Positions 56,144 through 64,000 of a stretch of DNA of 64,000 bases are shown piece after piece. A program made the translations under genes and the position numbers. The notes beneath the pieces were generated by a model, which was not told the DNA's origin, ran no database searches, and saw nothing but the letters and a program-made list of their open reading frames with translations. Position 1 is the stretch's first letter. Each line of letters starts with the position of its first letter. The stretch is from Shewanella sp. OMA3-2 (lineage in GTDB: Bacteria; Pseudomonadota; Gammaproteobacteria; Enterobacterales; Shewanellaceae): the NCBI RefSeq assembly GCF_021513195.1, contig NZ_CP090974.1, positions 2,740,001-2,804,000 on the forward strand, given 5' to 3'.

Positions 56144-58867
56144 ATGTTGCTATTTAAACCAAGCCTACTCACATTAGCGTTAGTCGCTGCAGGAGCAAGC
56201 ATTAGTGCTTATGCTGCTGACGATGTGAATGCCGCTGTCTCTGCCGATGAAAATATCGAAGTGGTAAAAGTCACTGGTATTCGCCGCAGTTTACAAGAAT
56301 CACAATCACTAAAAATGTCATCTTCTTCTATCGTAGAAGCTATTTCTGCTGAAGACATTGGTAAATTGCCGGATGTGTCAATCGCTGAGTCACTAGCCCG
56401 TTTACCTGGTGTATCTGCACAGCGTCTTGATGGACGCGCTAACGTTATCTCTATTCGCGGTATGGGCCCAGATTTCACCACGGCAACACTAAACGGACGC
56501 GAACAAGCCTCTGTGAACGATAACCGTGGTGTTGAGTTTGACCAATATCCATCAGAATTATTAAACCGAGTCGTTGTATATAAAACACCTGACGCCTCTG
56601 TGATGGCTCAAGCCATTGGCGGCACGGTTGACATGCAAACTATTAGTCCATTAGCACACGGTGAGCAAACTTTTGCCATTGGTATGCGTGGCGAAATGAA
56701 TGACCTAGGCGCACTTAATAGTGGCTCAGAAGACAAAGGTTATCGCGGCAGTATCTCTTATATCGACCAATTTGCTGATGATACTATCGGTATTGCGTTA
56801 GGCTATGCGCGTATGCAATCGCCTAACCAAGAAGAACGCTGGCAAGCATGGGGTTACCCAGAAAATGCTGCTGGTGATAGCGTATTAGGCGGTGCTAAAC
56901 CATTTGTACGTTCAAGTGAACTTGAGCGTGATGGTGTGTTAGCTGTTTTTGAATATGCACCAAATGATTTTTTCCATTCAGTGGTAGACGTTTACTACTC
57001 TAAATTCACCGATGACCAACGTTTACGTGGTATTGAAATTCCTGCAGCTTGGGGCGCTAACGGCGGTGTTGAAGCGACTAAAACGGAAGACGGCTTAGTC
57101 ACTGAAGGCGTGATTCGTGGCGCTGAAGTTGTGGTGCGTAACGATGTCAACAAGCGTGATGCTGAATCATTGTCAATTGGTTGGAATAATAAGTTCCAAG
57201 TTAATAACAATTGGTCTGTTGAGGCTGATATTGGTTTATCTAAAGCTGACCGTACCGACATTGGTATGGAAAGTTACAGTGGTACAGGCCGTGGCACTGG
57301 TGTTGGCGCAGTTGATGACTTAGGCTTTATGAATAATGGCAATGGTGGTTATGAATTTAGCCACAGCCTAAATTATGCAGATCCTAGCGTAATTAGACTT
57401 GGCGACTCACTTGGTTGGGGCAGTCCACTGGGTCCTAATACTCAAGATGGTTTTATCAATAAACCTGAAATTGAAGATGAATTACAGTCTTTTCGTTTAA
57501 GTGCTGAGTATGTCTTTGATAGCGGCGCATTTCGCAGCATCGAATTTGGCGTAAACCTCACTGAACGTGACAAAACAAAATTAGACAAAGGTTACTACTT
57601 AACTCTTAAAGGTTATGACGGCACCGATCCTAATTATATGATGACAGTACCAGACCAATACCTGTTAGCGCCGACATCACTTGGCTTCTTTGGTATGGGT
57701 GATGTGCTCAGCTATGATTCATTAGCCTTCTATAATGACGGTAACTATACTGAAACTGACGTCGCTAGCGTTGATTTATCACGTGCTACCAATTCTTGGG
57801 CAGTAAGTGAAGAAATTACCACAGCATACGTGATGGGTAATTTAGAAACTGAATTATTTGATATCCCAGTGACCGGTAACCTAGGTTTACAAGCAGTACA
57901 GTCTAAGCAAAGCTCTGACGGTACTGTGGCAACGGTTGCTGATGGTGAAGTCACCATGACACCACGCACAGCAGGCGATGATTATGTTGAATGGTTACCG
58001 AGTATCAACTTAGGCTTTGAAGTGGCTGATAGCCAAATGATCCGCTTTGCCGCAGCGCGTACATTAACTCGCTCTCGCATGGATCAAATGAATGCTAACG
58101 TTAACTTTAGCTACAATGAAAATCCAAATGACGGTATTAACTGGTCTGGTGGTGCAGGTAACCCTGAACTACGTCCTTGGTTAGCCCGCCAGTTTGATTT
58201 AAGTTACGAAAACTACTTTAGTGACCAAGGTTACTTTGCAGTAGCAGCATTCTATAAAGACCTAGAAAACTTCGTATACAATCAACAGGCTGTATTTGAT
58301 TTTAGTACAATTTTACCGCAAAACCCAGGTGATAACCCAATGGGTCTAGTATCGCAACCACAAAATGGTGACGGCGGTTATGTACAAGGTATCGAAGCAA
58401 CATTCTCGTTAGACTTCGGCTTATTTGCTGATTCACTAACGGGTTTTGGTACTGTGCTTAGTGGCGCTTATAACGATTCTGAAGTTAAAGAAACCGCAGA
58501 CAGTGACCCTACGGCACTGCCTGGTTTATCAGAAAAAACATTTAGCGCAACGGTTTACTATGAAAACTCAGGCTTTGAAGCCCGTGTTAGCTCACGTTAC
58601 CGTAGCGACTTCTTAGGTGAAGTCACTGCTATCAGTTTGACTCGTCAAAATGTTAACGTTAAAGCTGAAACCGTGGTTGATGCGCAAGTGGGTTATGACT
58701 TTACTGAAAGTGGAATTGATGCCTTATACGGTCTATCAGTGGTACTTCAAGTGAACAACTTAACCAATGAGCCATTCACTTCATATACTGGTGATGATGC
58801 CCGTCATGTACGTGACTATCAAAACTACGGTCGCAATTTCATGTTAGGTGCGAACTACAAGTTCTAA
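56144..58867 (+). CDS. TonB-dependent receptor (probable maltodextrin uptake)
   Basis: An outer-membrane ligand-gated barrel of 907 residues that imports substrate using TonB energy. The signal peptide ends near ISAYA (about residue 24). A TonB-box-like EVVKVTGIRRSL follows near 40-51. The plug domain (about 60-175) shows EDIGKLPDVSIAESLARLPGV and the VISIRGMGPDFTTATLNGR signature common to the carbohydrate-type receptors of Alteromonadales and Xanthomonadales. The barrel ends in FMLGANYKF with a C-terminal Phe, the BAM recognition signal. GH13 neighbours imply maltodextrin substrate. A GGGGAA ribosome binding site precedes ATG 56144. Confidence 0.92.
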   Translation: MLLFKPSLLTLALVAAGASISAYAADDVNAAVSADENIEVVKVTGIRRSLQESQSLKMSSSSIVEAISAEDIGKLPDVSIAESLARLPGVSAQRLDGRANVISIRGMGPDFTTATLNGREQASVNDNRGVEFDQYPSELLNRVVVYKTPDASVMAQAIGGTVDMQTISPLAHGEQTFAIGMRGEMNDLGALNSGSEDKGYRGSISYIDQFADDTIGIALGYARMQSPNQEERWQAWGYPENAAGDSVLGGAKPFVRSSELERDGVLAVFEYAPNDFFHSVVDVYYSKFTDDQRLRGIEIPAAWGANGGVEATKTEDGLVTEGVIRGAEVVVRNDVNKRDAESLSIGWNNKFQVNNNWSVEADIGLSKADRTDIGMESYSGTGRGTGVGAVDDLGFMNNGNGGYEFSHSLNYADPSVIRLGDSLGWGSPLGPNTQDGFINKPEIEDELQSFRLSAEYVFDSGAFRSIEFGVNLTERDKTKLDKGYYLTLKGYDGTDPNYMMTVPDQYLLAPTSLGFFGMGDVLSYDSLAFYNDGNYTETDVASVDLSRATNSWAVSEEITTAYVMGNLETELFDIPVTGNLGLQAVQSKQSSDGTVATVADGEVTMTPRTAGDDYVEWLPSINLGFEVADSQMIRFAAARTLTRSRMDQMNANVNFSYNENPNDGINWSGGAGNPELRPWLARQFDLSYENYFSDQGYFAVAAFYKDLENFVYNQQAVFDFSTILPQNPGDNPMGLVSQPQNGDGGYVQGIEATFSLDFGLFADSLTGFGTVLSGAYNDSEVKETADSDPTALPGLSEKTFSATVYYENSGFEARVSSRYRSDFLGEVTAISLTRQNVNVKAETVVDAQVGYDFTESGIDALYGLSVVLQVNNLTNEPFTSYTGDDARHVRDYQNYGRNFMLGANYKF

Positions 58868-58880
58868 TCTAGCGGCGACT

Positions 58881-58915
58881 AAAAAGCCTCTGTAACCTGT
58901 TACAGGGGCTTTTTT
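58881..58915 (+). terminator. Terminator after TonB receptor gene
   Basis: A stem of about 15 bp (AAAAAGCCTCTGTAA paired with TTACAGGGGCTTTTT, one G-T pair) with a short loop is followed by T residues. It begins 14 bases after the receptor stop and 31 bases before the halogenase gene, so it may give only partial termination. Confidence 0.85.
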
Positions 58916-58946
58916 ACTTTATAGCTAATATTACAAGGCGATTACT

Positions 58947-60446
58947 ATGAATAATAACAAAATCAATAACATTGTAATTGTAGGTGGCGGTACATCGGGT
59001 TGGATGACAGCGGCCATGCTCACTCGGCTATTTAAGTCTCAACTCAACATTACCTTAATTGAATCTGAGGACATTGGTACCATAGGCGTTGGCGAAGCAA
59101 CAATACCCCCGCTACAAATATTTAATAGTGTGCTGGGCATTAAAGAAGCAGACTTTATCAAGCAAACCCAGGCCACCTTTAAATTGGGTATTGAATTTGA
59201 AAATTGGGGCAAACAACAACAAAGTTATATGCATGCCTTTGGCGACATAGGTAAAAACATTGGTTTTACCCAGTTTCACCATTATTGGTTAAAATCAAAC
59301 CCACTAGCTAATGCCGACTTCTGGCAATACTCTCTCAATTACCAAGCAGCCAGAGCCAACAAATTTAGCCTAATGGACAAGGTTCCTGGCTCGCCACTGG
59401 CGGGCATTACCCACGCCTATCATTTCGATGCAGGCCTTTATGCCAAACTACTGCGCCAATACAGTGAAAACCTTAACGTTAAACGTGTTGAAGGAATAAT
59501 CACCTCCACTCAATTAACTCAAAACGGCGATATTGAGTCGGTGACGTTAAATGATAATCAGTGTATTTATGGTGACTTTTTTATCGATTGTTCAGGCTTT
59601 GCCGCACTCCTTATTGAAAAACAATTGCGCGTTGGTTTTGAAAATTGGCAACACTGGCTTCCCTGTGACAGTGCTTATGCTGTGCAATGTGAACGCACAG
59701 CAACAATCACGCCCTATACACGTTCAATTGCCCACGATGCAGGCTGGCAATGGCGTATACCGTTACAAACCCGTACCGGTAATGGTTTGGTTTATTGCAG
59801 TAAATTTATCTCCGATGACGATGCTAAAGCACTGTTATTAAACAATCTTGACGGTAAACCATTAACCGAACCCAGAAAGATTACCTTTAAAACTGGCCGA
59901 CGTGAAAAGCAGTGGTACAAAAACTGTGTCGCTATTGGGTTATCAAGTGGATTTTTAGAGCCGCTGGAATCAACCAGTCTTCATTTGGTTCAGTCAGCCA
60001 TTATTCGGCTCAGCAAACTATTTCCCCATAATGGGGTTCAGCAAGCCAATATTGATGAGTTTAATCGCCAATCAAAAACAGAGTTTGAACAAATTCGTGA
60101 CTTTATTATTCTGCATTACCACCTTAATCAGCGGGTAAATAAGCGCGATGAACAAGCTGATTTATGGCAACAATGCCGCGAAATGACCATACCTGAATCA
60201 CTGCAACAGAAGATAGATTTATTTAAAGCAACAGGTACCGTGACTCGTCATCAGGATGAATTATTTACTGAAGCCGCCTGGGTGCAAGTGATGTTAGGCC
60301 AAGGCATAACGCCAAAGGATTTCAATCCACTGGCTAATAGCATTCAAGATAGCGATTTGCAGGAGTTTCTGTCTAATATCAAAACCATCATAGGCCGTGC
60401 AGTTGATGCAATGCCTGAACATGAGCATTTTATTAACACCCTGTAG
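58947..60446 (+). CDS. Flavin-dependent tryptophan halogenase family protein
   Basis: A 499-residue flavoprotein of the PrnA/RebH family. It has the FAD-binding GGGTSG (residues 13-18), the GVGEATIPPL segment, Lys79 in ATFKLG, the equivalent of the catalytic lysine of PrnA, and the halogenase WxWxIP signature as WQWRIP (267-272). The FLEPLESTSLHL segment holds the Glu that binds substrate in known halogenases. All key residues are therefore present. In marine gammaproteobacteria members of this family often lie next to TonB receptors in carbohydrate loci, where their real substrate is not established. Here it lies between the receptor and two GH13 genes on the same strand. Confidence 0.92.
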   Translation: MNNNKINNIVIVGGGTSGWMTAAMLTRLFKSQLNITLIESEDIGTIGVGEATIPPLQIFNSVLGIKEADFIKQTQATFKLGIEFENWGKQQQSYMHAFGDIGKNIGFTQFHHYWLKSNPLANADFWQYSLNYQAARANKFSLMDKVPGSPLAGITHAYHFDAGLYAKLLRQYSENLNVKRVEGIITSTQLTQNGDIESVTLNDNQCIYGDFFIDCSGFAALLIEKQLRVGFENWQHWLPCDSAYAVQCERTATITPYTRSIAHDAGWQWRIPLQTRTGNGLVYCSKFISDDDAKALLLNNLDGKPLTEPRKITFKTGRREKQWYKNCVAIGLSSGFLEPLESTSLHLVQSAIIRLSKLFPHNGVQQANIDEFNRQSKTEFEQIRDFIILHYHLNQRVNKRDEQADLWQQCREMTIPESLQQKIDLFKATGTVTRHQDELFTEAAWVQVMLGQGITPKDFNPLANSIQDSDLQEFLSNIKTIIGRAVDAMPEHEHFINTL

Positions 60447-60526
60447 ATGACAGGCTTTGATAGCTGATGCTTTACACCAGCCCTTAAAGTAATCAGCTTA
60501 AACCGTTTTATCGATAACTGAGTCAC

Positions 60527-60578
60527 TTAGCTATTAGCTATTAGCTATTAGCTATTAAGAATTAGCAATTAAGAATTA
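60527..60578 (+). repeat. Short tandem repeats upstream of GH13 gene
   Basis: Four perfect tandem copies of TTAGCTA (60527-60554) are followed by two direct copies of TTAAGAATTA (60555-60564 and 60569-60578). They lie 27-78 bases upstream of the next GH13 start codon, in an AT-rich leader. Seven-base repeats are slippage-prone; no coding frame is involved. Confidence 0.85.
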
Positions 60579-60604
60579 AAAACTAAAATTAACTAAGGTA
60601 TCCC

Positions 60605-62551
60605 ATGGAATTAACTCGTCACCAGCAGGCCAACGCCCTTATCTCAGGTATGATATTCAGTGCCACTGTCTTGTTCAGTGCAGCGACTTTTGCTGATATA
60701 AAGTCAGCAAAAGTAGAATCCGCTAAGGTTAACTCAGTGGCCGTCGAACCAGAGTTCTGGTGGTCTGGTATGCACAATAGTCAATTACAACTATTAGTGT
60801 ATGGCAAAAATATTAGCCAATTTGACGTTAAACTGATTAATGCCACCGATATTAACTTAGTCAGTGTTGACGCTGCACAAAGTGACAATCACCTGTTTAT
60901 CAATCTAGACTTAGCTAATGCACAACCACAAACGTTAACTATCGGGCTTTATGATAATAATACCTTAGTACAACGTATTGATTACGCTATTCTCGCCCGA
61001 GAAAAAGAGTCTAGAAATCGTCAGGGATTTAGCAATAAAGATGTAATTTACCTCATCACCCCCGACCGTTTTGTAAATGGCAATCCTGATAATGATAATC
61101 ACCTGGATATGCTTGAACAGGCTAACCGAGCCGATAAAGATGGCAGGCATGGTGGTGACATTATGGGTATTCGCAAAGCGCTACCCTATTTGAAGGATTT
61201 AGGTGTGACTCAGTTATGGATCAATCCATTACTGGAAAATAATCAAGCGCAGTATTCTTACCACGGCTATTCAACCACCAACTTTTATAAAATTGATCCA
61301 CGCTTTGGCAGTAATCAAGAATATAAATCCCTGGTAGAAGAAGCTAATACCTTTGGCATAGGTATTATTAAAGATGTGGTTGTTAACCATATGGGCTCGG
61401 GTCATCAATGGATGAAACCTAATGGTTTAGGTTTTCCAACCTCGACATGGATTAACGGCCAAGCTAAATGGCAACAGGATAGTAAAGATATTACCTACAC
61501 CAGCCACAGACGCACTACAGTACAAGACCCGTACACAGTGACCGCAGACACCGCTGAGTTTGAAGATGGCTGGTTTACCGACACCATGCCTGATTTAAAT
61601 CAGCGCGATCCGCACTTTGCTACTTATCTTATTCAAAACAGTATTTGGTGGGTCGAATATGCAGGCCTAAGTGGTATTCGTGAAGACACTTACTCTTACG
61701 CCGATAAAGCTTTTTTAGCAAAATGGTCTAAAGCTGTGATGGATGAATATCCGCACTTTAATATTGTGGGTGAAGAATGGACCGCCAACCCTGTCACGGT
61801 AAGTTATTGGCAAGCTGGCAAAAATAACAAAGACGGTTATCAGTCATACGTGCCTAGTATGATGGATTTCCCTTTGTATGAAAAAATCATTTCAAGTTTG
61901 AATGAAAAAGAAGACTGGGGGTCTGGGTTAATCAACTTATATGAAATGCTCGCCAACGATGTGGTGTATGCCGATCCTACTGAGCTGGTGTTATTTGAAG
62001 GTAATCATGACACTAATCGTTTATACAGCTTGTTAAATGAAGACATGGCATTATACAAAATGGCCATGGCATACGTGCTCACCAGTAACCGTATTCCACA
62101 AATTTTTTATGGTACTGAAATCGCGATGACCAGCCCAACAAAAGACCGAAATGATGGCGCGGTTAGAGCTGACTTTCCAGGTGGTTGGCAAAGCGATAGC
62201 AGCAGCGTGTTAGATAATACCAATCTCAGCGCCAGCCAATTAGATGCGCTTAATTTTAATAAAACACTATTAAATTATCGTAAAAAGTCTGTCGCCATCG
62301 CGTCGGGCACATTGCAGCACTTCGCACCTAAAAATGGGGTTTACGTGCAATTTAGACAAGCCGATGGTGAAACCTTGATGATCATTTATAACAAAAATGA
62401 ACAGCCCGTTGAGTTAGATTTACAGCGTTTTAATCAAATTATTCAGCAATCGAAGCAGGCGAAAGATATCCTAACATCTAAAACTTACTCATTGGATTCA
62501 GCGCTTAAATTGACACAAAAAGGTGTCACTATTTTGTCAATCACTCAATAA
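60605..62551 (+). CDS. GH13 cyclomaltodextrinase/neopullulanase-like enzyme, exported
   Basis: A 648-residue glycoside hydrolase. The N-terminus has a signal peptide (cleavage near SAATFA, residue 30), so the protein is periplasmic or secreted. Residues about 45-135 form the N-terminal cyclomaltodextrinase domain (EPEFWWSGMHNSQLQLLVYG). The GH13 barrel follows, with YLITPDRFVNGNPDND, DVVVNHMG (256-264), nucleophile Asp361 in GIREDTY, acid/base Glu390 in IVGEEW, and Asp469 in EGNHDTNR. A C-terminal beta domain starts near 570. It likely cleaves cyclic or branched maltodextrins after outer-membrane passage. An AAGGT ribosome binding site precedes the ATG. Confidence 0.92.
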   Translation: MELTRHQQANALISGMIFSATVLFSAATFADIKSAKVESAKVNSVAVEPEFWWSGMHNSQLQLLVYGKNISQFDVKLINATDINLVSVDAAQSDNHLFINLDLANAQPQTLTIGLYDNNTLVQRIDYAILAREKESRNRQGFSNKDVIYLITPDRFVNGNPDNDNHLDMLEQANRADKDGRHGGDIMGIRKALPYLKDLGVTQLWINPLLENNQAQYSYHGYSTTNFYKIDPRFGSNQEYKSLVEEANTFGIGIIKDVVVNHMGSGHQWMKPNGLGFPTSTWINGQAKWQQDSKDITYTSHRRTTVQDPYTVTADTAEFEDGWFTDTMPDLNQRDPHFATYLIQNSIWWVEYAGLSGIREDTYSYADKAFLAKWSKAVMDEYPHFNIVGEEWTANPVTVSYWQAGKNNKDGYQSYVPSMMDFPLYEKIISSLNEKEDWGSGLINLYEMLANDVVYADPTELVLFEGNHDTNRLYSLLNEDMALYKMAMAYVLTSNRIPQIFYGTEIAMTSPTKDRNDGAVRADFPGGWQSDSSSVLDNTNLSASQLDALNFNKTLLNYRKKSVAIASGTLQHFAPKNGVYVQFRQADGETLMIIYNKNEQPVELDLQRFNQIIQQSKQAKDILTSKTYSLDSALKLTQKGVTILSITQ

Positions 62552-62567
62552 AGAATACAAGACTTAT

Positions 62568-64000
62568 ATGATGAAACAATATCAACATAACCGTTATGCG
62601 CTATCAATCATCACCGCAACGGCTCTACTAACACTGTCGGCTTGCTCAGACACTGCGCCTAACACTGCCGATTCAGCTAAGCAGATAATAGAGGCTAAAC
62701 AAGGCGTTGCTAAACAAGATGCTGTTAAAGAAAACGGGCCGAGTAAAGAGTCAGCAAACAAATTTAGCCCTGAGTTGCCCCATAAAGCCGTGGTTTATCA
62801 AGTATTCACTCGACTTTATGGCAACACCAACACAAGCAATAAACCTTGGGGCACCATTGATGAAAACGGCATTGGTAAATTCAGCGACTTTACCGACACC
62901 GCATTGCAAGATATTAAATCATTAGGCACCACCCATATTTGGTATACCGGAGTCCCCCACCACGGGGTCATTAATGACTACAGTGCAATAGGTATTAGCA
63001 ATGACGACCCTGATGTGGTCAAAGGCCGTGCGGGTTCACCTTATGCGGTAAAAGACTATTACAATGTTAACCCTGACTTAGCAGATAATCCTGCTAACCG
63101 CTTAGCCGAGTTTGAATCGTTAATTGCCCGAACCCATCAACAAGGCATGAAGGTGATTATCGATATCGTACCTAACCATGTGGCGCGTAATTATCAATCT
63201 TTATCCTCGCCCGCAGGTGTAGAAGATTTTGGCGCTAAAGATGATAAAACCCAAACCTACAGTAAAAATAACAACTTCTATTATGTGATCGGCGAAAACT
63301 TTCAAGTCCCTGAGGCAAGTAATGGTTATCAACCACTTGGCGGCGATACTAATCCACTCAGTGACGGTTTGTTTACTGAGTCACCAGCTAAATGGACGGG
63401 CAATGGCTCACGTTTAGCCAAACCGGACGCTAATGACTGGTATGAAACAGTTAAAATTAATTATGGTGTTAAGCCCGATGGCAGCCATGATTTTCCTGCC
63501 TTGCCCAGTGGCTTTGACACAAAATCTGCCGCTGAACATTATCAATTTTGGCAATCGCAACCAAATGAGAAGATTCCTGATTCATGGCGTAAATTTGAAA
63601 ACATCACCCAATACTGGTTAGCCAAAGGTGTTGATGGGTTTCGTTACGACATGGCCGAAATGGTGCCCGTTGAATTTTGGAGCTATCTCAACAGCCACAT
63701 TAAACACACCAAACCCGATGCGTTCTTACTTGCAGAGGTATATAACCCAAGTCTTTATCGCGCCTACATTCAGCAAGGTAAAATGGATTACTTGTACGAT
63801 AAAGTCGACTTATACGACACCCTAAAGAACATCATTCAAAACAAAGCCAGTACCGCTCAAATTGCAACCGATCAGGCAAAAGTTGCTGATATTGAAGCGC
63901 ATATGCTGCACTTTTTAGAAAACCACGATGAACAGCGAATTAATACCGCAGACTTTGCTGGCAGCCCTGAAGCCGCCTTACCTGCTATGGTTATATCAAC
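62568..64000 (+). CDS. GH13 alpha-amylase lipoprotein (partial, C-terminus beyond window)
   Basis: The frame starts at ATG 62568 (or 62571), 16 bases after the previous stop, and runs open to the window end, giving about 477 residues. The N-terminus is a lipoprotein signal peptide with an LSAC lipobox, followed by an Ala/Lys/Ser-rich tether (about 50 residues). The GH13 barrel begins at HKAVVYQVFTRLYGN, with IDIVPNHVARNY, nucleophile Asp in GVDGFRYDMAEM, acid/base Glu in FLLAEVYNP and FLENHDEQR. It is probably a surface or periplasm-facing amylase that starts starch breakdown. The end is cut by the window, not by a stop. Confidence 0.93.
   Translation, partial: MMKQYQHNRYALSIITATALLTLSACSDTAPNTADSAKQIIEAKQGVAKQDAVKENGPSKESANKFSPELPHKAVVYQVFTRLYGNTNTSNKPWGTIDENGIGKFSDFTDTALQDIKSLGTTHIWYTGVPHHGVINDYSAIGISNDDPDVVKGRAGSPYAVKDYYNVNPDLADNPANRLAEFESLIARTHQQGMKVIIDIVPNHVARNYQSLSSPAGVEDFGAKDDKTQTYSKNNNFYYVIGENFQVPEASNGYQPLGGDTNPLSDGLFTESPAKWTGNGSRLAKPDANDWYETVKINYGVKPDGSHDFPALPSGFDTKSAAEHYQFWQSQPNEKIPDSWRKFENITQYWLAKGVDGFRYDMAEMVPVEFWSYLNSHIKHTKPDAFLLAEVYNPSLYRAYIQQGKMDYLYDKVDLYDTLKNIIQNKASTAQIATDQAKVADIEAHMLHFLENHDEQRINTADFAGSPEAALPAMVIS

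Overview
The window looks like chromosomal DNA from a marine gammaproteobacterium of the Alteromonadales, most likely a Shewanella. This is inferred from gene content and order: divergent dapA-bamC / gcvR-bcp, a prp operon using acnD+prpF instead of prpD, pyrD-zapC, proQ-prc, letA-letB, and lrp-ftsK-lolA-rarA-crcB-serS. No phage, insertion sequence, CRISPR array, rRNA or tRNA was recognised. The sequence is AT-rich throughout, with no obvious compositional break.

Layout. 1-3260: bamC (partial) and dapA, divergent from gcvR and bcp. 3283-5430: a sodium/proton-type antiporter with a charged coiled-coil tail. 5882-12707: a five-gene propionate operon (prpR-type GntR regulator, prpB, prpC, acnD, prpF), with repeated TTGTCGACAA palindromes at the regulator end. 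13214-20746: an SDR enzyme, zapC, pyrD and the giant NAD-glutamate dehydrogenase. 21016-27891: a four-gene envelope module (DUF1302 barrel, DUF1329 periplasmic protein, YCF48-like propeller, RND/MMPL pump). 28203-34925: DUF2835, pepN, prc, proQ, msrC and yebG with a LexA box. 35109-39079: the Let lipid-transport operon, with LetA split into two genes. 39259-43854: can, an unlisted 41-residue membrane protein, serS, crcB, rarA and lolA. 43866-48714: ftsK, lrp and divergent ald. 48875-52464: a GAF-PAS-GGDEF-EAL protein and an RNA m5C methyltransferase. 52611-64000: a maltodextrin/starch locus (FucP-type sugar transporter, cytoplasmic GH13 glucosidase, TonB-dependent receptor, flavin-dependent halogenase-like protein, periplasmic GH13, and a GH13 lipoprotein cut by the window end).

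How the genes work together. The prp genes form a complete 2-methylcitrate cycle plus regulator. LetA1/LetA2/LetB form an inner-to-outer membrane lipid bridge. The DUF1302/DUF1329/YCF48/RND set spans inner membrane, periplasm and outer membrane and probably moves a hydrophobic compound; its substrate is unknown, and it is the best candidate here for a poorly described system. The carbohydrate locus gives surface or periplasmic cleavage (two GH13 enzymes), outer-membrane uptake (TonB receptor), inner-membrane uptake (MFS) and cytoplasmic hydrolysis (GH13). It carries TACGTA-centred palindromes likely read by a LacI-type regulator not present in the window.

Start codons were moved inward from the longest open frame where Shine-Dalgarno sequence or family length favoured it (acnD, pyrD, the DUF1329 gene, pepN, prc, proQ, yebG, crcB). 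Function calls rest on recognition of family motifs in the translated sequence; no database search was run.
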